Of a stretch of DNA of 10,720 nucleotides, positions 4,933-10,720 are shown piece by piece. The notes below the pieces were generated by a model. It saw nothing but the letters and a program-made list of their open reading frames with translations. It was not told the DNA's origin and made no database searches. Location of the stretch: assembly GCA_050116035.1 (NCBI GenBank), contig JASFPJ010000093.1, forward strand, positions 1-10,720, in the 5' to 3' direction. How positions within the stretch are numbered: the stretch's first letter is position 1; each line of letters starts with the position of its first letter. The stretch is from SOIA01 sp050116035 (GTDB lineage: Bacteria > Acidobacteriota > Aminicenantia > Aminicenantales > Aminicenantaceae). Made by a program: the position numbers and the translations under genes.

Positions 4933-7064
4933 AAAACTCACTCCCCCCATTTCTTCTGGGATTTCTCGCTCTTTCCTTCCAAATCTTTTTATTGAGAGAA
5001 TTTTCCGTTCATTTCTACGGCAACGAAATCACGTTTGGATTCATCCTCTCCGCATGGCTTCTGTGGGGAGGCATAGGGAGTATAACGGCCTCAAAAATCA
5101 AATTCTCCCCAACGCGACTTAGTCAAGCCTATTATCTGATTATTATTCTTCTTCCTGTCTGCCTGGTCGGTCTCAGGTTATCACGCTTTCTCCTGAATAT
5201 TCTTCCCGGAGAGATTACGGGGATTATCCCGATGTTGACCTCCTCACTCATTCTCTCTTTGTGCGTCAGTTTTCCTTTGGGAATTCTCTTCGTTTTCAAC
5301 ACCCATTTCCTGAAAGGAAATCTCTACCAGGTTTATCTTATGGAGTCTCTCGGTTCCTCATTCGCAGGATTATTCGTCTATTTTATCCTTATCCCTTTTT
5401 TCTCGAACTGGCAGGGAGCTGCACTCGTTGGAGCCATCGTCGCATCCTTGAGCTACTTCACCTTTGGAGGAAAGAGGCAAAAACTCTTCCCATTGGCTAT
5501 CCTCATTCTTCTCCTCGTTTTCTCCCTCTTTGATTATCCCAGCCAAAAAATCTATTGGAAGCCTTTCAAACTCATCCAGAGCAAGGATACTCCCTACGGA
5601 AAGCTCCAGGTTCTTCAAACAGAGGAGCAGATTTCTTTGTATAACAACAGCCTCCATGATTTTACCTACCCTAACCTGGCTTCCTCCGAGGAATCTGTCC
5701 ATTTTGCCCTCCTTCAGGAGCCCGAAGCGGGAAATGTATTGCTCATTGGCGGCGGCGCGGCTGGAAGTTTGCGGCAGATACTGAAATATCCCAGGACGCA
5801 AGTGGATTATGTCGAGCTCGATCCAGAAATCATTCGCATTTCATTCCGATATTTGCCTGAAAGTGAGCAGGAGTTCCTGAGAAATGAACGGGTTCATATA
5901 TTTTATCAGGATGGAAGAGCCTTCCTCACCAAAATTAAAAAGTTTTACGATATGATTATCCTCAATCTGCCGGAACCCGCCACAGCCCAGATCAATCGTT
6001 TTTACACCAAAGAGTTTTTTCTGAAGGTCAAAGAAAAACTGACTGACGAAGGCGTCTTTTCCTTTCGCGTGCCCTCTGCAGAAAACTACATCAGCCTGGA
6101 GCTCCAGGATTTTCTGTCCTCTCTGTATCATACTCTCAAGCAAGCTTTCCCATTTGTTGAAATCGTGCCCGGAGACACGAATATTTTCCTGGCATCTTCT
6201 CGTCCCTTAACTGTAGATTTCGAGACACTCAACAAGAAAATCATAGAGTTCAATCTTCAGAACACGTATGTCAGTCCTCAGCTTCTTTTTTCCCGTCTGA
6301 ATCCGCTCAGAGTGGAGATGATCAGAGACAAAGTGACCACCGGAAAAAAAACAATCAACCTGGACCTCTCCCCTATAAGTTATTTCTATAATTCCATACT
6401 CTGGAGCACGCAGTTCAAAGGAATAGAAAAGGCAGTATTCACTTTTGTTTCTTCTCTCCGCTCTTTCTGGTTGCTCGATTTTCCGTTGATACTCTTTATC
6501 TTTTTGCTCATCTTTCTCTGGTGGAAAGGGAGAAAATCATTATTCTTCCTTGTTCCTCTCGCTGTTATGGGCTTCACGACCATCGTTGCGGAAATCATCG
6601 TGATCATTTCCTTCCAGACTCTGTATGGATACCTCTATCAAAGGATTGCCCTTCTGCTCACATCCTTTATGGTGGGCCTTTTTCTAGGTTCTTTACGTGG
6701 CAAGAAAAGAAAAAGGTTTGACCTCAGTCAAATGCTCGTTATCCAGGCAGGTTTTCTTCTCTTAATCCTTCTCTTCCAGACGATATTGAAACTGTATCCT
6801 CCTGAAATCTTCTTTTTTCTATTCCTCCTTGCCCTTGGTTTTTTAGGGGGAGATCTGTTCATCGTCTCCAACCATCTCTTCCTGAAAGAAAAGAATAATT
6901 ATGGATTAGGGTATGGTTTGGATCTCTTGGGCTCTTTTGGCGGCGCACTGGCCGCCTCATCTCTTCTCATTCCTTTAGTGGGACTTCCTCATCTTCTCAC
7001 TTATCTCTTTCTTCTGAATTCTTTTTGTCTTCTCTTTTTGGTCGGAGGATGGAGAAAAAATTAA
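4890..7064 (+). CDS. Membrane-fused spermidine-synthase-like protein
   Basis: This 724-residue protein has N-terminal membrane helices (about 20-210), a soluble Rossmann domain (about 225-440) and C-terminal helices (about 528-720). The soluble domain resembles spermidine synthase and class I methyltransferases: VLLIGGGAAGSLRQ (283-296), YVELDPEII (307-315), QDGRAFL (340-346) and YDMIILNLPEP (353-363). At the position where aminopropyltransferases have the DSxDP-type aspartates it has N359 and E362, so polyamine synthesis is doubtful, while SAM or decarboxylated-SAM binding is plausible. SPISYFY (494-500) follows, as in other fused proteins. The gene overlaps amrS by 43 bp from ATG 4890. An in-frame TTG at 4929 overlapping the amrS stop (TTGA) is an alternative start that loses only 13 polar residues. 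Last gene of the DUF362-amrS operon; the product is probably an inner-membrane enzyme acting on a product of its neighbours. Confidence 0.85.
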   Translation: MQKLLDSHSWDLELKNSLPPFLLGFLALSFQIFLLREFSVHFYGNEITFGFILSAWLLWGGIGSITASKIKFSPTRLSQAYYLIIILLPVCLVGLRLSRFLLNILPGEITGIIPMLTSSLILSLCVSFPLGILFVFNTHFLKGNLYQVYLMESLGSSFAGLFVYFILIPFFSNWQGAALVGAIVASLSYFTFGGKRQKLFPLAILILLLVFSLFDYPSQKIYWKPFKLIQSKDTPYGKLQVLQTEEQISLYNNSLHDFTYPNLASSEESVHFALLQEPEAGNVLLIGGGAAGSLRQILKYPRTQVDYVELDPEIIRISFRYLPESEQEFLRNERVHIFYQDGRAFLTKIKKFYDMIILNLPEPATAQINRFYTKEFFLKVKEKLTDEGVFSFRVPSAENYISLELQDFLSSLYHTLKQAFPFVEIVPGDTNIFLASSRPLTVDFETLNKKIIEFNLQNTYVSPQLLFSRLNPLRVEMIRDKVTTGKKTINLDLSPISYFYNSILWSTQFKGIEKAVFTFVSSLRSFWLLDFPLILFIFLLIFLWWKGRKSLFFLVPLAVMGFTTIVAEIIVIISFQTLYGYLYQRIALLLTSFMVGLFLGSLRGKKRKRFDLSQMLVIQAGFLLLILLFQTILKLYPPEIFFFLFLLALGFLGGDLFIVSNHLFLKEKNNYGLGYGLDLLGSFGGALAASSLLIPLVGLPHLLTYLFLLNSFCLLFLVGGWRKN

Positions 7065-7081
7065 AATATTTTGAAATTTTC

Positions 7082-7110
7082 TTGACAGATTTCTGGAATT
7101 ATGTTCTACT
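7082..7110 (+). promoter_or_regulatory. Sigma70-like promoter for the hdrCB-kor operon
   Basis: Perfect TTGACA (7082-7087), 17-base spacer, then TCTACT (7105-7110, four of six), with TG at 7102-7103 placed as in an extended -10 element. The second base of the -10 hexamer is C rather than the usual A, which lowers the score. Transcription would begin near 7117, about 70 bases before the ATG at 7187. It separates the Hdr/Kor genes from the preceding operon. Confidence 0.5.
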
Positions 7111-7133
7111 GTAAAGTAATCTTTTTCTCTATA

Positions 7134-7157
7134 AATCCTATATTAAATATAGGGATT
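7134..7157 (+). repeat. Inverted repeat in the leader of the hdrCB-kor operon
   Basis: AATCCTATATT (7134-7144) and AATATAGGGATT (7146-7157) are reverse complements apart from one extra G, around a single central A. It lies just downstream of the predicted transcription start and 29 bases before the ATG at 7187. It could be a regulator binding site or an RNA hairpin in the leader. It is not followed by a T run, so it is not an intrinsic terminator. Confidence 0.55.
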
Positions 7158-7186
7158 CGCCCCCTATTTTGAAAGAATGGATTCTC

Positions 7187-7594
7187 ATGAGAATCAGCAT
7201 ATCTAAGAAAAAAATCAAGGATCCTTTTATCGCCAAGGTTGAAGAATTAAGCGGCCAGAATCTCCTCGCCTGCTATCAGTGCGGCAAGTGCTCTGCGGGC
7301 TGCCCGGCCGTCTCCCAAATGGACATCCTCCCCAATCAAATCATCCGTTACGCTCAACTCGGTTTCAAGGATGAGCTTCTAAAATCCAAATCCATCTGGA
7401 TCTGCGCCTCCTGCTTCACATGCAACGCCCGCTGTCCCAAGGGCATCAATATCGCTGAAGTCATCGAAGCCCTCAGGCAAATCTTGCTGCGCAAGAGAGA
7501 AGACCACGTCAAAATCAAAGAGCTTACTGATTCGGAGAAAGGTGATGTTCCTCCGATCGCAATCGTCAGTAATCTGAGGAAATTCACATCATAA
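7187..7594 (+). CDS. hdrC: HdrC-like iron-sulfur protein
   Basis: The 135-residue protein resembles heterodisulfide reductase subunit C. It carries two classic [4Fe-4S] motifs, C29YQC32GKC35SAGC39P and C73ASC76FTC79NARC83P, joined by a helical segment, and ends VPPIAIVSNLRKF as in HdrC proteins. HdrC passes electrons between HdrA (or another donor) and the HdrB active site. It has no membrane helix, unlike HdrE-linked or fused forms. An in-frame TTG at 7169 would add six residues (MKEWIL). I prefer the ATG at 7187 because MRISISKKKIKDPF looks like a natural HdrC start. Shine-Dalgarno signals are weak for both. First gene of a five-or-more-gene unit with hdrB and kor. Confidence 0.88.
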   Translation: MRISISKKKIKDPFIAKVEELSGQNLLACYQCGKCSAGCPAVSQMDILPNQIIRYAQLGFKDELLKSKSIWICASCFTCNARCPKGINIAEVIEALRQILLRKREDHVKIKELTDSEKGDVPPIAIVSNLRKFTS

Positions 7595-7647
7595 TTTATG
7601 GATTATGAAATTTAATAATTTGACTACTCATGCCATAAGGAATCATA

Positions 7648-8526
7648 ATGAAAATAAGCTATTACCCTGGTTGTACTCTGAAAAACAATGCAAAAAATTT
7701 TGAAGACTCAACCATATGTTCTCTGAATAAGCTTGGAATACAAGTCGAAGAGCTTCCGCGGTGGAACTGCTGTGGAACCGTTTTCTCCTTAGCCACCGAT
7801 GATCTGATCCATCATGTGGCTCCCATCCGCAATCTCATCCGGACAAAGGAGTCCAATTCAGACAAAGTCATGACCCTCTGTGCGATGTGTTTCAACACCC
7901 TAAAAAGAGCAAACGAGCGAGTCAAATCTGATCCAGAGAGCCTCGAAAAAATTAATGATTTCATGTACAGGGAGAAAATTGAATACGCAGGAGATGTGAA
8001 AGTCCTGCATCTCTTGGAATTATTGAGAGATGAGATTAAATTTGAGGCTATCGCTCAGCAGTTAGTCAAGCCTTTAAAAGGCCTTAAAGTGGCGAATTAC
8101 TACGGCTGTCTGCTGGTCCGCCCCAAAGAAATCGGGATAGATGATGTTGAAAACCCGACAATATTAGAAACTCTCACGACTGTTTTAGGGGCAGATCCCA
8201 TCGACTTCCCTTACAAAACAGAGTGCTGTGCGGCATATCAGACGGTTGACAAACCAGAAATCGTGGCTGACCGGACATACCATATTCTCACATCAGCTCA
8301 GTCACTGGGCGCGGACGTTGTCACAGTAAGCTGTCCTCTATGCGCCTTTAACCTTGACCACCGTCAAGAAGAAACGACCAAACAATACCCTGAATTCAAG
8401 AATATCCCTATTCTCTATTTCACTCAGCTCCTGGCGATTGCTTTGGGCTGCTCTGAAGACACATTAGGATTTGACCTGCATTACGTCAACCCAAAATCTG
8501 TTTTAAAAGACAAAGGATTGATCTGA
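7648..8526 (+). CDS. hdrB: HdrB-like subunit with two CCG (cysteine-rich) domains
   Basis: The 292-residue protein matches heterodisulfide reductase subunit B, the catalytic subunit that in methanogens reduces CoM-S-S-CoB at two non-cubane [4Fe-4S] clusters. All ten cysteines are present with the expected spacing: C9, C41-C42, C78 and C81 in the first CCG domain; C154, C193-C194, C229 and C232 in the second. Other landmarks are YYPGC at the start, WNCCG, YYGCLLVRP and CPLCAFNL. The residue after the second CC pair is alanine (ECCAAY) where glycine is common. AAGGA lies before the ATG. The gene follows hdrC after 53 bp and is followed after 7 bp by the ferredoxin gene. A bacterium would not use the methanogen heterodisulfide, so the acceptor may be another disulfide or a redox protein; this cannot be decided here. 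Confidence 0.9.
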   Translation: MKISYYPGCTLKNNAKNFEDSTICSLNKLGIQVEELPRWNCCGTVFSLATDDLIHHVAPIRNLIRTKESNSDKVMTLCAMCFNTLKRANERVKSDPESLEKINDFMYREKIEYAGDVKVLHLLELLRDEIKFEAIAQQLVKPLKGLKVANYYGCLLVRPKEIGIDDVENPTILETLTTVLGADPIDFPYKTECCAAYQTVDKPEIVADRTYHILTSAQSLGADVVTVSCPLCAFNLDHRQEETTKQYPEFKNIPILYFTQLLAIALGCSEDTLGFDLHYVNPKSVLKDKGLI

Positions 8527-8533
8527 GGGCCAA

Positions 8534-8809
8534 ATGGTACAATTTGGAGATTTAAAACCCAAAAAAGGAATAATTCACATCGAAAAGGACAGATGCAAAG
8601 GATGTGCTTTCTGTGTGGAATACTGCCCTAAGGATGTCCTTGAATTATCGGAAGAATTCAATGTGAAAGGTTATCATCCTCCGATAGTCAAAAATGAGGA
8701 TGACTGCCTTTATTGCCAACTCTGCGAGACAATATGCCCTGAATTTGCCATATTTGTCACTCTCAAGAAAGAGGAGGAAGAAGGTGAAAAAGGTGAAAGC
8801 AGACCCTAA
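8534..8809 (+). CDS. korD: 2-oxoacid:ferredoxin oxidoreductase, delta (ferredoxin) subunit
   Basis: A 91-residue ferredoxin-like protein with two [4Fe-4S] motifs: C21KGC24AFC27VEYC31P and C58LYC61QLC64ETIC68P. The residues between them (DVLELSEEFNVKGYHPP) and PEFAIFV after the second are characteristic of the delta subunit of 2-oxoglutarate (or related 2-oxoacid) oxidoreductases. It takes electrons from the TPP-containing subunits and passes them to soluble ferredoxin or, given the neighbours, perhaps to HdrC. GAGGG overlapping the hdrB stop lies four bases before the ATG, a short spacing that suggests coupling. The acidic-basic tail (about 78-91) overlaps the start of the alpha subunit gene by 26 bp. 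Confidence 0.9.
   Translation: MVQFGDLKPKKGIIHIEKDRCKGCAFCVEYCPKDVLELSEEFNVKGYHPPIVKNEDDCLYCQLCETICPEFAIFVTLKKEEEEGEKGESRP
8771..8777 (+). promoter_or_regulatory. Ribosome binding site that sets the korA GTG start
   Basis: GAGGAGG lies six bases before GTG at 8784 and inside the 3' end of the ferredoxin gene. An ATG far upstream at 8694 is in the same frame, but everything between 8694 and 8783 is coding sequence of the ferredoxin in another frame. This site therefore decides the GTG start. Confidence 0.7.
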
Positions 8810-9950
8810 AGGAGTATTAACCGGCTCTCACTATTTAGATGGAGACTACGCCCTTGCCGAAGGGGCCCTGGCCGCCGGATGCCGATTTTTTGCGGGCTAT
8901 CCCATCACTCCCTCTACAGAAACCGCTGAAAGATTTTCGGAACGTATTCCTTCTGTGGGCGGAGTCTTCATCCAGATGGAAGATGAGCTCGCATCTATTT
9001 CGGCCCTGATTGGAGCAGCTTGGGGCGGGAAGAAAGTCATGACCGTGACCTCTGGTCCAGGTTTTTCCTTGATGATGGAGAACATCGGATTGGCCTGCAT
9101 GCTGGAAACTCCTCTTGTCATCGCTAATGTTCAGAGAGGAGGACCTTCCACGGGACTTCCCACTCTCACCGGCCAGCAAGACATGATGCAGGTCAAATGG
9201 GGGTCGCACGGGGATTACAAAATCATCGCCTTCTCCCCTGATTCGCCTCAGGAATGTTTCGACCTCACCATCCAAGCGTTCAATCTATCAGAAATGTACC
9301 GTGTTCCCACTTTTGTTATGACGGATGAGTGTGTGGGACACATGCATGAAAAAGTCGTCATCCCCCCTGCGGAAGAGATCGAACTGGTGGAGAGAAAATG
9401 GTACTCAGGCCCTAAGGATAAATATCTTCCTTTTAAGCCGGACAAAGACATGATCCCCTTCATGGTCAAAGTGGGCGAGGGCTACCATTTTCACATCACA
9501 GGATTAACGCATGATGAAAAGGGCTACCCTGTCATCAATGCTGAATGTCAGGATGTCTGCGTCCGCCATCTGAATGATAAGATCACGTTGAATGCGGATA
9601 AAATCATCCGAACCGAAGAAGAAGAAATAGATAACGCTGAAGTCATCGTCATTTCCTACGGAATCACATCAAGGGTAACAACAAGAGCAGTCCGAAAAGC
9701 GCGAGAGACCGGTATAAAAGTGGGGACGATCAGGCTCATCACAGTCTGGCCGTTTCCCGAAAAGCGGATCAGAGAGTTAGCTAAAAAAGTAAAGGCTTTC
9801 GTCGTTCCTGAGATCAATTACGGCCAGATGGTCATTGAAGTCGAACGTGCCGCTCAAGGCAAAGCTCCTGCGATCCATGTCCCCCACTGCGGAGGTTGGG
9901 TCCACGATCCGGATGATATCCTTAAAGCCATCAAGGAGGCTGCAAAATGA
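8784..9950 (+). CDS. korA: 2-oxoacid:ferredoxin oxidoreductase, alpha subunit
   Basis: The alpha subunit (388 residues from GTG 8784) of a 2-oxoglutarate-type ferredoxin oxidoreductase, which catalyses CoA-dependent oxidative decarboxylation of a 2-oxoacid to the acyl-CoA plus CO2, or the reverse. Motifs: DYALAEGALAAGCRFFAGYP (21-40) leading to ITPSTE (41-46), MEDELASI (65-72), TSGPGFSLM (89-97), QRGGPSTGLPT and GQQDMMQVKWG, all part of the pyrimidine-binding fold. The C-terminal domain holds VISYGITSR, LITVWPFPE and VPEINYGQM. The open frame runs back to ATG 8694, but those 30 residues are basic and unlike the family. GTG 8784 with GAGGAGG upstream gives the right length. It overlaps korD by 26 bp and korB by 4 bp (ATGA). 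The 2-oxoacid is most likely 2-oxoglutarate, but related branched-chain enzymes look similar. Confidence 0.92.
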   Translation: MKKVKADPKGVLTGSHYLDGDYALAEGALAAGCRFFAGYPITPSTETAERFSERIPSVGGVFIQMEDELASISALIGAAWGGKKVMTVTSGPGFSLMMENIGLACMLETPLVIANVQRGGPSTGLPTLTGQQDMMQVKWGSHGDYKIIAFSPDSPQECFDLTIQAFNLSEMYRVPTFVMTDECVGHMHEKVVIPPAEEIELVERKWYSGPKDKYLPFKPDKDMIPFMVKVGEGYHFHITGLTHDEKGYPVINAECQDVCVRHLNDKITLNADKIIRTEEEEIDNAEVIVISYGITSRVTTRAVRKARETGIKVGTIRLITVWPFPEKRIRELAKKVKAFVVPEINYGQMVIEVERAAQGKAPAIHVPHCGGWVHDPDDILKAIKEAAK

Positions 9951-10720
9951 AGAAGGAAGATCGACTTGAAGAAAGAAATCCGATCGAAGATTTGCTGAGG
10001 ATGGACCGAATCCCTCATATCTGGTGCCCAGGCTGTGGAATAGGAACCGTGGTGACTTCATTCGCTGAAGCACTGCGTAAGAGTGAAATCGACCTGGATA
10101 AGGTGGCTGTTCTCTCGGGAATCGGGTGCACAGGAAGAGTGGCTGGTTATGTCAAGCTGGATTCGATTCATACCACGCATGGCCGGGCAGTCCCTGTGGC
10201 CACAGGGCTGAAACTGGCCAATCCAGAATTGAAGGTTGTCGTCTTTAGCGGGGATGGAGACATCGCGGGAATCGGCGGCAACCACTTCATCCATGCGGCC
10301 AGACGCAACATGGACATCATGATTATCTGCGTAAATAATTTCAATTATGCCATGACAGGGGGTCAGGTCGCGGCCACCACACCCATAGAAGCGAATGCAT
10401 CCACAGCTCCTTTCGGCAACTTTGAATATCCCTTCAGCCTTCCGTATCTCGCTGAGGCCAGTGGAGCCACTTATGTTGCCCGCTGGACCGCGCTCCACTT
10501 GAGAAGAGTGACGAAATCCATACAGGAAGCCCTCGGAAAAAGAGGCTTTTCCTTCATCGAGGTCATCACTCCGTGTGTGACCCTCTACGCCCGAAGAAAC
10601 CGCCTCGGCGACGGTCTGAATCTCCTGAAATATTACTATGAAAAATCAGAGATTCAGCATGGAGCGGATACACGAACCCTGGATATCAGCTATCAAGGAA
10701 AACTCATCGTTGGAAAATTC
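9947..10720 (+). CDS. korB: 2-oxoacid:ferredoxin oxidoreductase, beta subunit, C-terminus beyond window
   Basis: An open frame from ATG 9947 reaches the right edge (258 codons, no stop). It is the thiamine-diphosphate subunit: SGDGDIAGIGGNHF (101-114) with VNNFNYAMTGGQ (129-140) forms the GDG...NN motif that holds Mg-TPP. W26-CPGC with C27 and C30, then C61 in GIGCTGR and C210 in TPCVTLY, are the four cysteines expected for the [4Fe-4S] cluster of this subunit. THGRAVPVATGLKLANPEL matches the family. The usual IYGMTGGQ reads NYAMTGGQ here, which may bear on substrate. The ATGA overlap with korA implies coupled translation. The gamma subunit gene, if separate, should follow to the right. Confidence 0.92.
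   Translation, partial: MKKEDRLEERNPIEDLLRMDRIPHIWCPGCGIGTVVTSFAEALRKSEIDLDKVAVLSGIGCTGRVAGYVKLDSIHTTHGRAVPVATGLKLANPELKVVVFSGDGDIAGIGGNHFIHAARRNMDIMIICVNNFNYAMTGGQVAATTPIEANASTAPFGNFEYPFSLPYLAEASGATYVARWTALHLRRVTKSIQEALGKRGFSFIEVITPCVTLYARRNRLGDGLNLLKYYYEKSEIQHGADTRTLDISYQGKLIVGKF

Noticed and set aside
4652..5122. 156-residue plus-strand open frame spanning the amrS/SpeE-like junction
   Set aside because: It overlaps two well supported genes in another frame and has no motif; not evidence of a frameshift because both genes are intact.
7620..7649. TTGACT - 18 bases - CATAAT in the hdrC-hdrB gap as an internal promoter
   Set aside because: The -10 element runs into the hdrB start codon at 7648, so transcription would begin inside the gene.
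8835..9275. 146-residue minus-strand open frame within korA, and another at 10058-10498 within korB
   Set aside because: Both are antisense to conserved subunit genes and show no family resemblance.
1..10720. CRISPR arrays, tRNA or rRNA genes, insertion sequences, phage genes
   Set aside because: No regularly spaced direct repeats, no cloverleaf or rRNA-like segment, no transposase or integrase frame was seen.

Overview
The window looks like a piece of an anaerobic bacterial chromosome of moderate GC content. It carries oxygen-sensitive iron-sulfur enzymes (HdrC/HdrB-like proteins, a 2-oxoacid:ferredoxin oxidoreductase and a radical SAM enzyme). Promoters are sigma70-like and Shine-Dalgarno sites are clear. 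A DUF6599 protein, a membrane-fused spermidine-synthase-like protein and an Hdr/Kor cluster together would suit Candidatus Aminicenantes or a related deep bacterial lineage. That placement is an inference from gene content, not something the sequence proves.

Left part (1-2745), minus strand: a DUF6599-type exported protein of unknown function (1804-2724), an AI-2E/PerM-family membrane protein (627-1670), and the N-terminal 128 codons of a cyclophilin-type peptidyl-prolyl isomerase running off the left edge (1-386). Good promoter candidates lie in front of the first (2758-2786) and last (463-491) of these. The three genes are separated by gaps of 133 bp or more and are probably independent units.

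Middle part (2912-7064), plus strand: three overlapping genes forming one transcription unit. They encode a DUF362 protein, an AmmeMemoRadiSam-type radical SAM enzyme with a twin-arginine-like N-terminus, and a 724-residue membrane protein with a spermidine-synthase-like Rossmann domain set between two membrane halves. The AMMECR1 and Memo partners that give the radical SAM family its name are not in the window. This trio is the best candidate for an uncharacterised system: overlapping genes imply coupled expression, the SpeE-like domain has lost the usual active-site aspartates, and the radical SAM protein appears directed to the membrane or beyond. What it makes cannot be read from the sequence.

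Right part (7082-10720), plus strand: a second unit with its own promoter and an inverted repeat in its leader. It encodes HdrC-like and HdrB-like proteins and then the delta (ferredoxin), alpha and beta subunits of a 2-oxoacid:ferredoxin oxidoreductase; the beta subunit is cut by the right edge. No HdrA flavoprotein is visible. The likely theme is electron transfer between oxidation (or reductive synthesis) of a 2-oxoacid such as 2-oxoglutarate and a thiol/disulfide or quinone-linked reductase built on HdrBC.
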